Counted from the first letter of the stretch, positions 45,561 through 54,154 are shown. The stretch is DNA of 64,000 bases from Bacteroides sp. GM023 (GCF_014750685.1 NZ_JAAXGE010000003.1:372001-436000), one strand, 5' to 3'. The notes: generated by a model not told the origin, from the letters alone. Made by a program: numbers and translations.

Positions 45561-48155
45561 ATGGAAAATAACCCTGAACTGCAACTCGCATGGCAGTTCA
45601 TAGAAAATACAGGCACACATCTATTTCTTACCGGTAAAGCAGGAACCGGAAAAACTACATTTTTGAGACGATTGAGAGAACAAAGTCCTAAACGCATGGT
45701 TGTTTTGGCGCCTACGGGTATTGCAGCTATCAATGCGGGCGGAGTTACCATTCATTCCTTCTTTCAGTTGTCCTTTGCACCATTCGTGCCCGAAACCACA
45801 TTGAACTCTTCTCAAACACATTATCGTTTCAGTAAAGAAAAGCGGAATGTCATCCGGAGTATGGACTTGCTGGTCATAGATGAGATTAGTATGGTGCGTG
45901 CAGATTTGCTGGATGCGATAGACGCTACATTAAGGCGGTATCGGGATAGAGAGAAACCATTCGGCGGGGTGCAGTTACTGATGATTGGAGATTTGCAGCA
46001 GTTGGCACCTGTGGTAAAAGATAGCGAATGGGAATTGCTGAAAAATCACTATACAACACCCTATTTTTTTGCGAGCCGAGCTCTGAGAGAGTCGGTATAT
46101 ATGACGATTGAGCTACAGAAAGTCTATCGTCAGAGTGATACCTTCTTTCTTTCCCTGCTGAATAAGATTCGTGAGAATCAAGCAGATGACGAAGTACTGA
46201 ATGAACTGAATCGCCGGTATCAGCCGGGATTTCGTCCGCCGAAGGAAGAAGGCTATATTCGTTTGACGACACATAATTATCAAGCACAGAAAGTGAATGA
46301 TAGCGAGTTGGCATCTTTGCCGGGGAAGACATATAGCTTCCGTGCAGAGATAAAAGACACCTTTCCCGAATACCTGTATCCGGCGGATGAAGTCCTCACA
46401 ATAAAGGCAGGGGCACAGATTATGTTCCTCAAAAATGATGCATCATCAGAAAAACGGTACTATAACGGCATGATTGGCGAGGTGATAACTGTCAGTGATG
46501 CGGGGATGATTGTACGGGGAAAAGATAATGGAGATGAATTTCAGTTGTTGCAAGAGGAGTGGGGAAATTATAAGTACGTGCTGAATGAAGAAACGAAAGA
46601 AATCACAGAAGAGATAGAAGGAACGTTCCGTCAGTATCCTATTCGACTGGCGTGGGCTATTACGATACATAAGAGTCAGGGGTTGACGTTTGAACGTGCT
46701 ATTATTGATGCACGAAATTCTTTTGCGCATGGGCAGACGTATGTAGCATTGAGCCGTTGCAAAACTCTGGAAGGAATGGTGTTGGAATCCCCTTTGCGGA
46801 GAGAAGCTATTATTAGTGACAGTACGGTAGATAGTTTCACAAAAGAAGTGGAAAAGAATAAACCGGGAAACCAGCAGTTGAATGATATGCAGAAGGCTTA
46901 TTTCTTTGACTTGTTGAGTGATTTGTTCAGTTTTTATTCCCTCGAACAGGCATATAAGCGGTTGCTTCGCTTGATGGATGAAGACCTTTACAAACTCTAT
47001 CCGAAGCTGCTTGCTGAATATAAGGCGTTGGCTCCTCATGTTAAAGAAAGAATTGTGGAAGTTTCCCAGCGTTTTCGTAATCAATATACGAGGTTGATAA
47101 ATGAAGATGAGGGCTATGCGGTAAACCAAGAGTTGCAGGAACGGATTCGTTCCGGTGCGGGATATTTCAGTAAAGAGCTGGCACCTGTTCGTGCGTTGTT
47201 TGAAAAGACGAATATGCCTCTCGATAATAAAGAATTGCGGAAGCAGTTGAATGAACGTTTGCAGGCGTTGGATGATGCCTTGTGGATTAAAGAATCTTTG
47301 TTGGAAGCAATGATTGTGCAACCGTTTACTGTCACGGGATATTTGAAATTGAAAGCTAAGGTAATGTTGAACCTTGAAGATGACTCTTCTTCCAGTTCTT
47401 CAGCAAAGGCTTCGAAAGAGAAAAAAGAACCGAAGGAACGCAAAGAGCGTATACGTAGCAGCTCTGCAAAAGCCAAAGTCGAGGTTCCTACGGATATTCT
47501 GCATCCCGAGCTTTATCGTGCGCTGTCTGAATGGAGAACGGCTAAAACACGTGAAAAGAATCTTCCGGCTTATGTCATTATGCAGCAGAAAGCATTGATG
47601 GGAATTGTCAATCTGTTGCCGGATACTCCGGCGGCTTTGGAAGCCATACCGTATTTCGGTGCGAAAGGAGTGGAGAAATATGGGCTTGAAATTTTGGGGA
47701 TTATTCGCAAGTTTGTGAAGGAAAACAAGGTAGAACGTCCTGAAATAAAAGAAATGTTGATTTCGGATTCGGGTGATACTGCTGAATTACGGAAAACGGA
47801 AAAGCAACGGAAAGAAGAAAAAAAGAGACTGAAAGAAGAGGAAAAAGGGAAGAAGAAAGATACCAAAATTGTCAGTTATGAGATGTTCCGTCAGGGGATG
47901 AGTATAGCTGAAATAGCTAAAACACGTGATTTGGTGACTGGGACGATTGCAGGACATTTGGAACAGTATGTTCGTTCGGGTAAGATTAAGGTGGAACAGG
48001 TGGTGAAAGCTGAAAATCTGGCGAAGATACGGAAGTATTTGGAAGAACATGAATATATGGGGATGTTTGCTATTAAAGCAGCATTAGGAGACGATGTCTC
48101 CTATGCTGATATTAAGTTTGTCCTCATTGCTTCCGGATTAGTCCGTCCGTCTTAG
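45561..48155 (+). CDS. PIF1-like helicase with HRDC and C-terminal helix-turn-helix
   Basis: 864 residues from ATG 45561 (MENNPELQLAWQFIE). Helicase core: Walker A GKAGTGKTTF (25-34), Walker B LLVIDEISMV (about 107-116), motif III GDLQQLAPV, and a C-terminal UvrD-like IHKSQGLTFERAIID plus YVALSRCKTLEGMV. After about 600 comes a Ser/Lys-rich linker, an HRDC-type domain (ILHPELYRALSEWRTAKTREKNLPAYVIMQQKAL), a K/E-rich coiled coil, and a winged HTH (FRQGMSIAEIAKTRDLVTGTIAGHLEQYV). It probably unwinds DNA at forks or structured DNA. The stop overlaps the stop of the convergent LysO gene by two to four bases. Confidence 0.9.
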   Translation: MENNPELQLAWQFIENTGTHLFLTGKAGTGKTTFLRRLREQSPKRMVVLAPTGIAAINAGGVTIHSFFQLSFAPFVPETTLNSSQTHYRFSKEKRNVIRSMDLLVIDEISMVRADLLDAIDATLRRYRDREKPFGGVQLLMIGDLQQLAPVVKDSEWELLKNHYTTPYFFASRALRESVYMTIELQKVYRQSDTFFLSLLNKIRENQADDEVLNELNRRYQPGFRPPKEEGYIRLTTHNYQAQKVNDSELASLPGKTYSFRAEIKDTFPEYLYPADEVLTIKAGAQIMFLKNDASSEKRYYNGMIGEVITVSDAGMIVRGKDNGDEFQLLQEEWGNYKYVLNEETKEITEEIEGTFRQYPIRLAWAITIHKSQGLTFERAIIDARNSFAHGQTYVALSRCKTLEGMVLESPLRREAIISDSTVDSFTKEVEKNKPGNQQLNDMQKAYFFDLLSDLFSFYSLEQAYKRLLRLMDEDLYKLYPKLLAEYKALAPHVKERIVEVSQRFRNQYTRLINEDEGYAVNQELQERIRSGAGYFSKELAPVRALFEKTNMPLDNKELRKQLNERLQALDDALWIKESLLEAMIVQPFTVTGYLKLKAKVMLNLEDDSSSSSSAKASKEKKEPKERKERIRSSSAKAKVEVPTDILHPELYRALSEWRTAKTREKNLPAYVIMQQKALMGIVNLLPDTPAALEAIPYFGAKGVEKYGLEILGIIRKFVKENKVERPEIKEMLISDSGDTAELRKTEKQRKEEKKRLKEEEKGKKKDTKIVSYEMFRQGMSIAEIAKTRDLVTGTIAGHLEQYVRSGKIKVEQVVKAENLAKIRKYLEEHEYMGMFAIKAALGDDVSYADIKFVLIASGLVRPS

Positions 48156-48772
48156 AGATTACAGAAGAAAGAGACGAAAACCGGAACGCTGATATCAATC
48201 AGGATACCGTGCAGGATGGCAATGGGAATCATTTCCTTTCCCGAATATCTGCTGATAGACGGCAACAACACATCCATCGAATTGACTCCGGCTACTGAGA
48301 TAGGGGCTAGTTTCCCGAAATATTTCTTGATAACCGGAGTGCCCAGCAGAGCCATCATTTCACGGAAGATGTTGGTCAGCAAGGCGATAGTTCCCAGTTC
48401 CGTTGCCAGTTGAAGGCCGATGGATGGTTCCTTGAATTGGGTGATAAGGATAGAAGAAAGCGAGTAATATGCAAATCCGCTTCCCACTGCCATACAGTCG
48501 AATACACTCCATTGACGCAGTAGCAGGCTTGCCAGGGCCGAGAATAACAGTGTGCCGACAATGGTTCCCAATGGAATCAATAACATTTTGGGATGCAGAT
48601 GTGAAACAATGGCTTTCAGATTCTTATTAGAACCGATACTGATTCCCACTTGCAGCATCAATGCGTAGAGTATATACATAGAAACGGTATGTGTATCAAA
48701 TTCGAACTTATTGAAAAGTCCCATGACACAGCCTACGCAAAAGAATAATATAACAATCAGACTTCCTTTCAT
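48152..48772 (-). CDS. LysO-family exporter, C-terminal (large) subunit
   Basis: 206 residues with about six to seven hydrophobic segments. It matches the second part of the LysO (DUF340) lysine exporter: SVFDCMAVGSGFAYYSLSSILITQ and NIFREMMALLGTPVIKKYFGKLAPISVAGVNSMDVLLP. In E. coli LysO is one chain of about 300 residues; here 92 plus 206 residues in two genes give the same total. The start overlaps the upstream stop (ATGA) and lies behind GGAGGTAAACA, a true Shine-Dalgarno-like sequence that is unusual in this window. Exports lysine and toxic analogues in known cases. Confidence 0.85.
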   Translation of the reverse strand: MKGSLIVILFFCVGCVMGLFNKFEFDTHTVSMYILYALMLQVGISIGSNKNLKAIVSHLHPKMLLIPLGTIVGTLLFSALASLLLRQWSVFDCMAVGSGFAYYSLSSILITQFKEPSIGLQLATELGTIALLTNIFREMMALLGTPVIKKYFGKLAPISVAGVNSMDVLLPSISRYSGKEMIPIAILHGILIDISVPVFVSFFCNL

Positions 48773-49047
48773 TGTTTACCTCCTTTCTTGAAAAATAGTT
48801 GTAATACTAAGCGGGCAGCAATCAGGCTTCCCAATACACCGGATGAAGCAAGAATAACAGCTTGCCATCCGAACTTTCCGAGATTGTTCACAATCAGGCT
48901 ATTAGAGCCGATAGACACACCGAGAATAAAGAGTAACAAGAATATTGTAAGAGAAATTGTCTTTTCTGTCTTTTGCAAAATACTCCAGTTACGCAATACA
49001 TAACCGATGCCGATTCCTAAGAACATAGTAGATATAATAGAGAACAT
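48769..49047 (-). CDS. LysO-family exporter, N-terminal (small) subunit
   Basis: 92 residues, three hydrophobic segments: MFSIISTMFLGIGIGYVLRN, ISLTIFLLLFILGVSIGSNS and WQAVILASSGVLGSLIAARLVLQ. This is the N-terminal part of LysO (DUF340). GVSIGSN recurs in the large subunit (QVGISIGSN), as expected for two related halves. Ends GGKQ-stop at an ATGA overlap with the large subunit. It is preceded by a leader of about 285 nt with a short ORF and hairpins, so expression is probably controlled by attenuation. Confidence 0.85.
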   Translation of the reverse strand: MFSIISTMFLGIGIGYVLRNWSILQKTEKTISLTIFLLLFILGVSIGSNSLIVNNLGKFGWQAVILASSGVLGSLIAARLVLQLFFKKGGKQ

Positions 49048-49100
49048 AATGTATATATTTTTGGTTAGGTTAAACGAATAATTGAATTACACACTGCACA

Positions 49101-49132
49101 TTTTCAAAAAAGATGATGCATCTTATTGAAAA
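49101..49132 (-). terminator. Terminator-like hairpin in the LysO leader
   Basis: AAGATG and CATCTT arms (49110-49124) are enclosed by TTTTCAA / TTGAAAA (49101-49107, 49126-49132). On the transcript the inner stem is followed directly by UUUUUU. It lies about 55 bases before the LysO start, the usual place of an attenuator. Confidence 0.65.
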
Positions 49133-49204
49133 TCAAGTAGGAATACTGCTTATGAGTAACAAAATAAGTCGATAGGCAGTTCCTTTAAAAAAGGATGGGT
49201 GAAT

Positions 49205-49312
49205 TTAGATGAATCCGCTGAACCAATGCACATGCACGCAACTAGAGTTGCAGAAAGAGGGTATCCCTGCAAGAGTCGGAGAAGCGGTATGTAATTGTAA
49301 TATTTGATTCAT
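49205..49312 (-). CDS. 35-codon leader ORF upstream of LysO
   Basis: ATG (49310-49312) to TAA (49205-49207), protein of 35 residues starting MNQILQLHTASPTLAGIPSF and ending CVHVHWFSGFI. It lies about 20 bases after the predicted transcription start of the LysO transcript. It contains Cys, His and Ser clusters but no Lys. Two hairpins within it share bases: TTGCAG/CTGCAA (49248-49253 with 49267-49272) and GCAACT/AGTTGC (49238-49243 with 49246-49251), so only one can form at a time. This looks like a translated attenuator peptide; not proven. Confidence 0.5.
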   Translation of the reverse strand: MNQILQLHTASPTLAGIPSFCNSSCVHVHWFSGFI

Positions 49313-49336
49313 CACTGGTCTTTTTTAATTTTGGTG

Positions 49337-49344
49337 CAAAGATA
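49337..49344 (-). promoter_or_regulatory. -7 promoter element of the LysO operon
   Basis: Minus strand TATCTTTG, perfect TAnnTTTG. Predicted start near 49333. Confidence 0.7.
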
Positions 49345-49347
49345 AGG

Positions 49348-49384
49348 CTTTATTGCATATTTTCAAAATAAATATGCAATAAAG
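49348..49384. promoter_or_regulatory. 15-bp perfect inverted repeat over the LysO -33 region
   Basis: CTTTATTGCATATTT (49348-49362) and AAATATGCAATAAAG (49370-49384), spacer TCAAAAT. Its centre is about 33 bases upstream of the inferred start. A dimeric regulator here would block or replace the -33 contact. It could also help end the RmlD transcript, but there is no U-run after it. Confidence 0.6.
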
Positions 49385-49449
49385 ATAGATTCTTGAAAGG
49401 TTGAAGTCGGAAAATACTGTTGTAATAAGTTGGTAATGTGTCCTTTCCC

Positions 49450-50367
49450 TTATAGAATTTCCCAATCTGAAAGAATCTTTTTTAGCTTTCGTGGTTCGTA
49501 TCCAAGTATCGTTTTAGCTTTTTCAATACTCATTCCGCTGAAACGGGGACGGGGAGTGGCTTCTTTCATCTCTTCCGTAGTGGCAGGATGGATAAGCGAA
49601 CGGTCGAGATTCATATAGTCTGCTACCTGATAAGCAATCTCGGCGATGGTCATACATTCATCCCCACAAATATGAAATATTCCGTTGGTCGTATTTTCTA
49701 TCAGGAGTTGTATTCCGTTCGATACGTCTCCGACATAAGTCGGGGTTCGCCATTGATTGGATACAACGCGAATTTCTTGTCCGGCTTTCAAACGGTTCAT
49801 CACTAATTGGACGATATTTCCATGCTGACCTGGCAAGGCTTTGCCATAAACAATTTCCACCCGAGCTATTGCGTAGTTGCTACAAATCCCGGCAACCTTT
49901 TCTTCGCCTTTCCATTTGGTAAATCCGTAATAATTAACGGGAGCGGGAACGTCTTCTTCCGTATATAATTGTCCGGTACGCTCATTCATCTTTCCGTCAA
50001 AGACGAAATCGGTAGATAGATGGATGAAGCGGCTTTTGTATTCCTCACAGAGATGTGCCAGTTGCTCTACTGCTGTAACATTGGTAAGACAGGCTTCTTC
50101 GTGGTGCGTCTCGCAATAATCGGGGACGGACAGAGCAGAACAGTTAACGACTACATCGGGATGAACTTCTTTGAAAAGGTCTTTCACAGCCGCCGCGTCC
50201 CGTATATCAGTTTCAATGAAATGATAGCTTCCAGCCTTGTCCGGAGTGGGAAGAATATCCGGGTGCAGGGAGCATCCGGTGACGTTATATTGTTTATGAG
50301 CAGACAAATCATTCAATAACTGGCGTCCGGTAAACCCGTTAGCGCCGATAATCAGTATATTTTTCAT
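49450..50367 (-). CDS. RmlD-like NAD(P)-dependent sugar-nucleotide reductase
   Basis: 305 residues, extended SDR. Nucleotide-binding GANGFTGRQLL (8-18), catalytic region FIHLSTDFVFDG (about 114-125) with Ser/Thr, and YYGFTKWKGE (Y-x3-K, about 145-154). Resembles dTDP-4-dehydrorhamnose reductases. It stands alone without other rhamnose genes, so the true substrate is open. It has its own -7 box at 50414-50421. Confidence 0.85.
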   Translation of the reverse strand: MKNILIIGANGFTGRQLLNDLSAHKQYNVTGCSLHPDILPTPDKAGSYHFIETDIRDAAAVKDLFKEVHPDVVVNCSALSVPDYCETHHEEACLTNVTAVEQLAHLCEEYKSRFIHLSTDFVFDGKMNERTGQLYTEEDVPAPVNYYGFTKWKGEEKVAGICSNYAIARVEIVYGKALPGQHGNIVQLVMNRLKAGQEIRVVSNQWRTPTYVGDVSNGIQLLIENTTNGIFHICGDECMTIAEIAYQVADYMNLDRSLIHPATTEEMKEATPRPRFSGMSIEKAKTILGYEPRKLKKILSDWEIL

Positions 50368-50413
50368 GAGTCCTTTTATAAGAAATTAGGGGCTGTTATT
50401 TTTGATACATCCA

Positions 50414-50421
50414 CAAAAGTA
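50414..50421 (-). promoter_or_regulatory. -7 promoter element of the RmlD-like gene
   Basis: Minus strand TACTTTTG, perfect TAnnTTTG; leader about 43 nt. Confidence 0.65.
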
Positions 50422-50515
50422 GAAAATAAATTCTATTGCGCAAATAGATTTCGTACTTCCCTTTTTACTTTGCACCCGATAACAAGATTTACATGAATTG
50501 ATAAAAGAAAAAAGT

Positions 50516-51685
50516 ATGGAAAAAGTAATTATGGGAACACGTGTACCCGCCAAGTTGTGGTTGAGTGAAGTAGAAGATTCCTGTCTATCGCAAATCCGCG
50601 ATTTGACTTCACTTCCTTTCGCATTCAAGCATATTGCTATTATGCCCGATGCGCATGCGGGAAAAGGAATGCCCATAGGCGGTGTATTGGCTACGAAAGG
50701 AGTAATTGTTCCCAATGCTGTGGGAGTGGATATCGGATGCGGAATGTGTGCGATTAAGACAAATCGTAAAGCAGAGGATTTCAGTTATACGGATTTGACT
50801 TCCATTATGTCAGAGATTCGTAAAGTTATTCCTTTGGGATTCGACCATCAGAATAAAAAGCAGGATAAAGAACTGCTTCCCCAAGGATTTGATTTTGAAG
50901 AAATGCCGATTGTGAAGAATCAATACGAAGCCTGCTTGAAGCAGATAGGTACGTTGGGTGGTGGTAATCACTTTATAGAAATTCAGAAAGATACGGCTAC
51001 TTCCGATGTGTGGGTGATGATTCATTCGGGAAGCCGAAATGTCGGTCTGAAGGTTGCCAATCATTATAATAAGATAGCGCAATACTGGAATGAGAAATGG
51101 TATTCTGAAATGATTCCGGGATTGGCTTATCTGCCTATGGAGACGCAGATGGCAAAAGATTATTTCCATGAAATGAATTTCTGTGTGGCTTTCGCCTTTG
51201 CCAACCGTCAGTTGATGATGACACGTATCTGTGAATCCATTCAGGCAGTGAAACCGGATACGGACTTTGAACCGATGATTAACATTGCCCATAACTATGC
51301 AGCCTGGGAAAATCATTTTGAGCACGACGTGATTGTACACCGAAAAGGAGCGACACGGGCTTATGAAGGCGAGATTGGTATTATTCCCGGTTCTATGGGC
51401 ACTAAGTCTTATATTGTCGAAGGTTTGGGTAATCCGGAGAGCTTCAAGAGTTGCTCGCACGGTGCAGGCCGATTGATGGGAAGAAAAGATGCCTGTCGTC
51501 GTTTGTCACTGGAAGAAGAAACGGAACGAATGAATCAGCAAGGTATCATTCACGGACTGCGTACGCAGGATGGTCTTGACGAAGCGCCGGGAGCTTATAA
51601 AGATATTGACCAGGTGATAGCCAATGAACGGGATTTGGTGAAACCATTGGTGGAACTGACTCCGATGGCAGTGATTAAAGGATAA
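50516..51685 (+). CDS. rtcB: RtcB-family RNA ligase
   Basis: 389 residues from ATG 50516 (MEKVIMGTRVPAKLWLSE); a TTG six codons upstream is less likely. Joins RNA 2',3'-cyclic phosphate ends to 5'-OH with GTP and Mn2+. Metal and nucleotide motifs: VDIGCGM (Asp, Cys), GGNHFIE (His), HSGSRNVG, HNYAAWENH, and CSHGAGRLMGR with the guanylated His. No archease gene is adjacent. Probably in RNA repair after damage or toxin cleavage. Single-gene unit ending in a strong terminator. Confidence 0.93.
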   Translation: MEKVIMGTRVPAKLWLSEVEDSCLSQIRDLTSLPFAFKHIAIMPDAHAGKGMPIGGVLATKGVIVPNAVGVDIGCGMCAIKTNRKAEDFSYTDLTSIMSEIRKVIPLGFDHQNKKQDKELLPQGFDFEEMPIVKNQYEACLKQIGTLGGGNHFIEIQKDTATSDVWVMIHSGSRNVGLKVANHYNKIAQYWNEKWYSEMIPGLAYLPMETQMAKDYFHEMNFCVAFAFANRQLMMTRICESIQAVKPDTDFEPMINIAHNYAAWENHFEHDVIVHRKGATRAYEGEIGIIPGSMGTKSYIVEGLGNPESFKSCSHGAGRLMGRKDACRRLSLEEETERMNQQGIIHGLRTQDGLDEAPGAYKDIDQVIANERDLVKPLVELTPMAVIKG

Positions 51686-51732
51686 TGCCAATGAAAAGAG
51701 GAATAGAGAAAATCATTGCAGGAACGAGAAAA

Positions 51733-51776
51733 AAGCCGTCTATTGTCAATCAGTATTGGATGACAATAGACGGCTT
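51733..51776. terminator. Bidirectional terminator between rtcB and acyltransferase
   Basis: 16-bp perfect stem: AAGCCGTCTATTGTCA (51733-51748) with its complement (51761-51776), loop of 12, followed by CCCTTTTATTT. A-rich on the other side. Confidence 0.9.
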
Positions 51777-51797
51777 CCCTTTTATTTGGACTTTATA

Positions 51798-52952
51798 TTA
51801 TTTCATTAGCCAATGTTTTCTTAACCACTCGCGCACAGGTATGTCATAAAGTTTAAGACTGGCGTAAGCCAAACCTATGGAGAGGATGAAGATAGAAACG
51901 CTAAGACAAATAATTGTGCCGAGAGGAGCATCCGGATGGCTGTTTGCCCAAGCTATTTGCATATAAATCAGTGGGAAGTGCGTGATATAGAGCGGATATG
52001 AAATCTCTCCAAGGAAAGTGCAGATAGCTACGGATTTTTTGCCTTTTATATCACTTCCTGCCCCCATAGCTACAATCAACGGGCATATGAGAAGTATGCA
52101 GAATGCTTCGTAGGCTCCATTCATCCACATATTTTCCTGACCTCCCAGACGGGGCATTGCCAACATTACAATAATAAGCACCGAACACCACCAAAATCCT
52201 CTTTTAATCTTGATGAGTTTATTGATTCGTGACAATAACAATCCCATGAAGAATGGATAAAGTAACCGGCTGATACCTATGTATATTTGGTCGGGAGTGA
52301 TGCTCCAACCGCCTATGACTGTGTAAGCCGCACTTCTATTGGCAGAGAATATGTTGAATACATCTAGGTTCATCGTCAGGTCGATTGTCAGAAAGGCAGT
52401 TCCTATCACAAAGATGGTAAGAAGTGTTTTTGAAAAATGCCGGATAAATAGTGCATAGAGGATATTTGCGATATATTCGAGCATCAATGACCATGTAGGC
52501 CCGTTCAATGAATTTGTTTCCGCCCATCCACGTATATCCCATGAAGTGATTGCCGGAAGCATGGTACAACCTAAAAGGAACAAGATGAGCATCTTCCACC
52601 AAGGTGTTTCACTGATAAGCGGAAATGCGGAACAGTCGCCGAAATAAAAGAGCAAAGCTCCGAGCAATGTCCCCATGATTACCATCGGATGAAGACGTAC
52701 AAGCCGGCGTTTGAAGAAATCTTTCAGTGTCATTTTGTTCCAGCGGTCATCATAGGCATAGCCGATAACAAATCCGGAGAGGACAAAAAAGAAATCGACA
52801 GCCAAATAACCATGATTCAGTATCTGATGTAAAGGGTCGTGAGAGTAAGTCTCGAAAAGATGGTAAGCTACTACCATCATTGAAGCTACGCCGCGCAATC
52901 CGTCTAAGATTTCATATCGCGGCTTGGATGCTAGATAATTACTGTGTTGCAT
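51798..52952 (-). CDS. Acyltransferase-3 family membrane O-acyltransferase
   Basis: 384 residues, about ten hydrophobic segments. Family signature near the start: ILDGLRGVASMMVVAYHLFE (catalytic His 32-33 region) followed by FFFVLSGFVIGYAYDDRW and FFKRRLVRLHP. Such proteins add acetyl or other acyl groups to surface polysaccharide, peptidoglycan or lipid headgroups. No glycan locus adjoins, so the target is unknown. Own -7 box at 53009-53016. Confidence 0.9.
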   Translation of the reverse strand: MQHSNYLASKPRYEILDGLRGVASMMVVAYHLFETYSHDPLHQILNHGYLAVDFFFVLSGFVIGYAYDDRWNKMTLKDFFKRRLVRLHPMVIMGTLLGALLFYFGDCSAFPLISETPWWKMLILFLLGCTMLPAITSWDIRGWAETNSLNGPTWSLMLEYIANILYALFIRHFSKTLLTIFVIGTAFLTIDLTMNLDVFNIFSANRSAAYTVIGGWSITPDQIYIGISRLLYPFFMGLLLSRINKLIKIKRGFWWCSVLIIVMLAMPRLGGQENMWMNGAYEAFCILLICPLIVAMGAGSDIKGKKSVAICTFLGEISYPLYITHFPLIYMQIAWANSHPDAPLGTIICLSVSIFILSIGLAYASLKLYDIPVREWLRKHWLMK

Positions 52953-53008
52953 AAAGAATAAAAAGTTTTTCTTGTGGTGGTATTCTATATTTCATATTAA
53001 AGACGGCG

Positions 53009-53016
53009 CAAAAATA
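53009..53016 (-). promoter_or_regulatory. -7 promoter element of the acyltransferase gene
   Basis: Minus strand TATTTTTG, perfect TAnnTTTG; leader about 53 nt. Confidence 0.65.
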
Positions 53017-53064
53017 CACCGCAATCTTATATAACATTTGCCCTATTGTTTATTAGAATAGTCT

Positions 53065-53072
53065 TATATTTG
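53065..53072 (+). promoter_or_regulatory. -7 promoter element of the AraC gene 53126
   Basis: TATATTTG is a perfect TAnnTTTG; divergent from the acyltransferase promoter. Confidence 0.65.
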
Positions 53073-53125
53073 CATTTTAGAGAGGAAAAAGAATATATAA
53101 CTCTTTATATTTTAAATATAGTCCA

Positions 53126-53941
53126 ATGTCGCAGACTGAAAAACATTCATATACTTTTGATAGTGTCCATCTTGCACCTGACGAGCAGATTGGTTTGCAT
53201 CAGCATCCCACCTGGGAACTCTCTCATGTAATAACCGGTGCCGGAATACGAACGATAGGGGATATGACGGAGCCTTTTACCAGTGGAGAGGTTGTACTTG
53301 TACCGCCTGGAATACCACATTGCTGGTATTTTGACAACAAGGTTACAGATGCCGAAGGTAAAATAGAAAATATCACTTTGATAGTTGAGAATACTTTTCT
53401 GAATAACTGTGCCTCCTCCTTTGGAGAATTAAGTGAATATACAGACCGTTTCAGGAAGAATACGAATGCTGTTAAGTTTACAAAAGAAAAGTCCGGTGCG
53501 ATGATTAGTATATTGAAGGAGATGTGCAGACAGAACGCCGCAGAGCGTATCGCATCTATTATAAAACTAATTATTCTGATTGGAGAAGGTGACGGAATAC
53601 AGGTTGTCGGTAAGTATCGGAAGATTGATAAAGATAAAGAACGGATGAAGCAGATTCAAACATACGTTGTCTGTAACGCAAAACGGAATATAACTCTTGA
53701 TGATGTGGCGCGGCATGTAGGTATGAATCGGGCGTCTTTTTGTGTTTTCTTCAAGAAAGCAACGGGACAGACCTTCGTCACATATCTGAATGAACACCGG
53801 ATAAAATTGGCGTGCCAACTTTTAAAACAGAAAAAAATGTCTGTTTCCGAGATTTGTTATGCTGTCGGGTTTAATGATGTACCGTACTTCAATCGTGTGT
53901 TTAAGCGTTGTAATGGGACTACTCCGAGCGAATATAAATAG
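53126..53941 (+). CDS. AraC-family regulator with cupin sensor
   Basis: 271 residues. N-terminal cupin: IGLHQHPTWELSHVITGAGIRTIGD (about 22-46) and VVLVPPGIPHCWYF. C-terminal double HTH (about 175-271): NITLDDVARHVGMNRASFCVFFKKATGQTFVTYLNEHRIKLACQLLK and VSEICYAVGFNDVPYFNRVFKRCNGTTPSEYK, the AraC signature. Likely senses a small, possibly sugar, ligand. Convergent with sRNA copy 1. The nearest plausible targets are the acyltransferase (divergent) or the peptidase; neither is shown. Confidence 0.93.
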   Translation: MSQTEKHSYTFDSVHLAPDEQIGLHQHPTWELSHVITGAGIRTIGDMTEPFTSGEVVLVPPGIPHCWYFDNKVTDAEGKIENITLIVENTFLNNCASSFGELSEYTDRFRKNTNAVKFTKEKSGAMISILKEMCRQNAAERIASIIKLIILIGEGDGIQVVGKYRKIDKDKERMKQIQTYVVCNAKRNITLDDVARHVGMNRASFCVFFKKATGQTFVTYLNEHRIKLACQLLKQKKMSVSEICYAVGFNDVPYFNRVFKRCNGTTPSEYK

Positions 53942-53968
53942 AAGAACAGCGGAAATGTAACGTATGGA

Positions 53969-54116
53969 CATAAAAAAAGGAGCAACGCCTTGCTCCAACC
54001 TTTGTTAACCTTAAATCTAATACTATGAAAAACACATTGCAAAGGTACGTACTTTCGCGACATCTGCAAATAATCCAAGAAAAAAAGTATGTTTTATAAC
54101 ATTGATTAAGAATTTG
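53969..54116 (+). repeat. 148-bp direct repeat, left copy
   Basis: Matches 55614-55761 with only about six differences. Includes the sRNA, its promoter and about 45 bases upstream. Confidence 0.85.
53972..54036 (-). ncRNA. Predicted small RNA, copy 1
   Basis: Minus-strand gene of about 65 nt. The promoter is ideal: TTTG (54067-54070), 19-base spacer, TACCTTTG (54040-54047), predicted start near 54036. The transcript ends in a perfect hairpin GGAGCAA-GGCG-TTGCTCC (53979-53996) followed by a run of seven T (53978-53972). The middle contains the single-stranded-looking stretch UAGAUUUAAGGUUAACAAAG. The whole unit lies inside a 148-bp direct repeat shared with copy 2. An antisense 24-codon ORF on the plus strand is considered less likely. 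Multicopy paralogous sRNAs are known in Bacteroides; membership was not tested. Confidence 0.75.
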
Positions 54117-54154
54117 TTTTCTCGATTCAATTTTTATTAAGAGATTTTGCCGAA

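Noticed and set aside
48769..48772. LysO split as a sequencing frameshift
   Set aside because: The second gene has its own GGAGG sequence and a clean ATGA overlap, and both parts are complete.
49048..49345. Lysine (L-box) riboswitch before LysO
   Set aside because: I cannot find the conserved L-box core; the layout is that of a peptide attenuator.
54029..54103. Plus-strand 24-codon ORF (MKNTLQRYVL...) in both 148-bp repeats
   Set aside because: The differences between the copies change amino acids instead of being silent, and the same bases form a consensus promoter and terminator for a minus-strand RNA.
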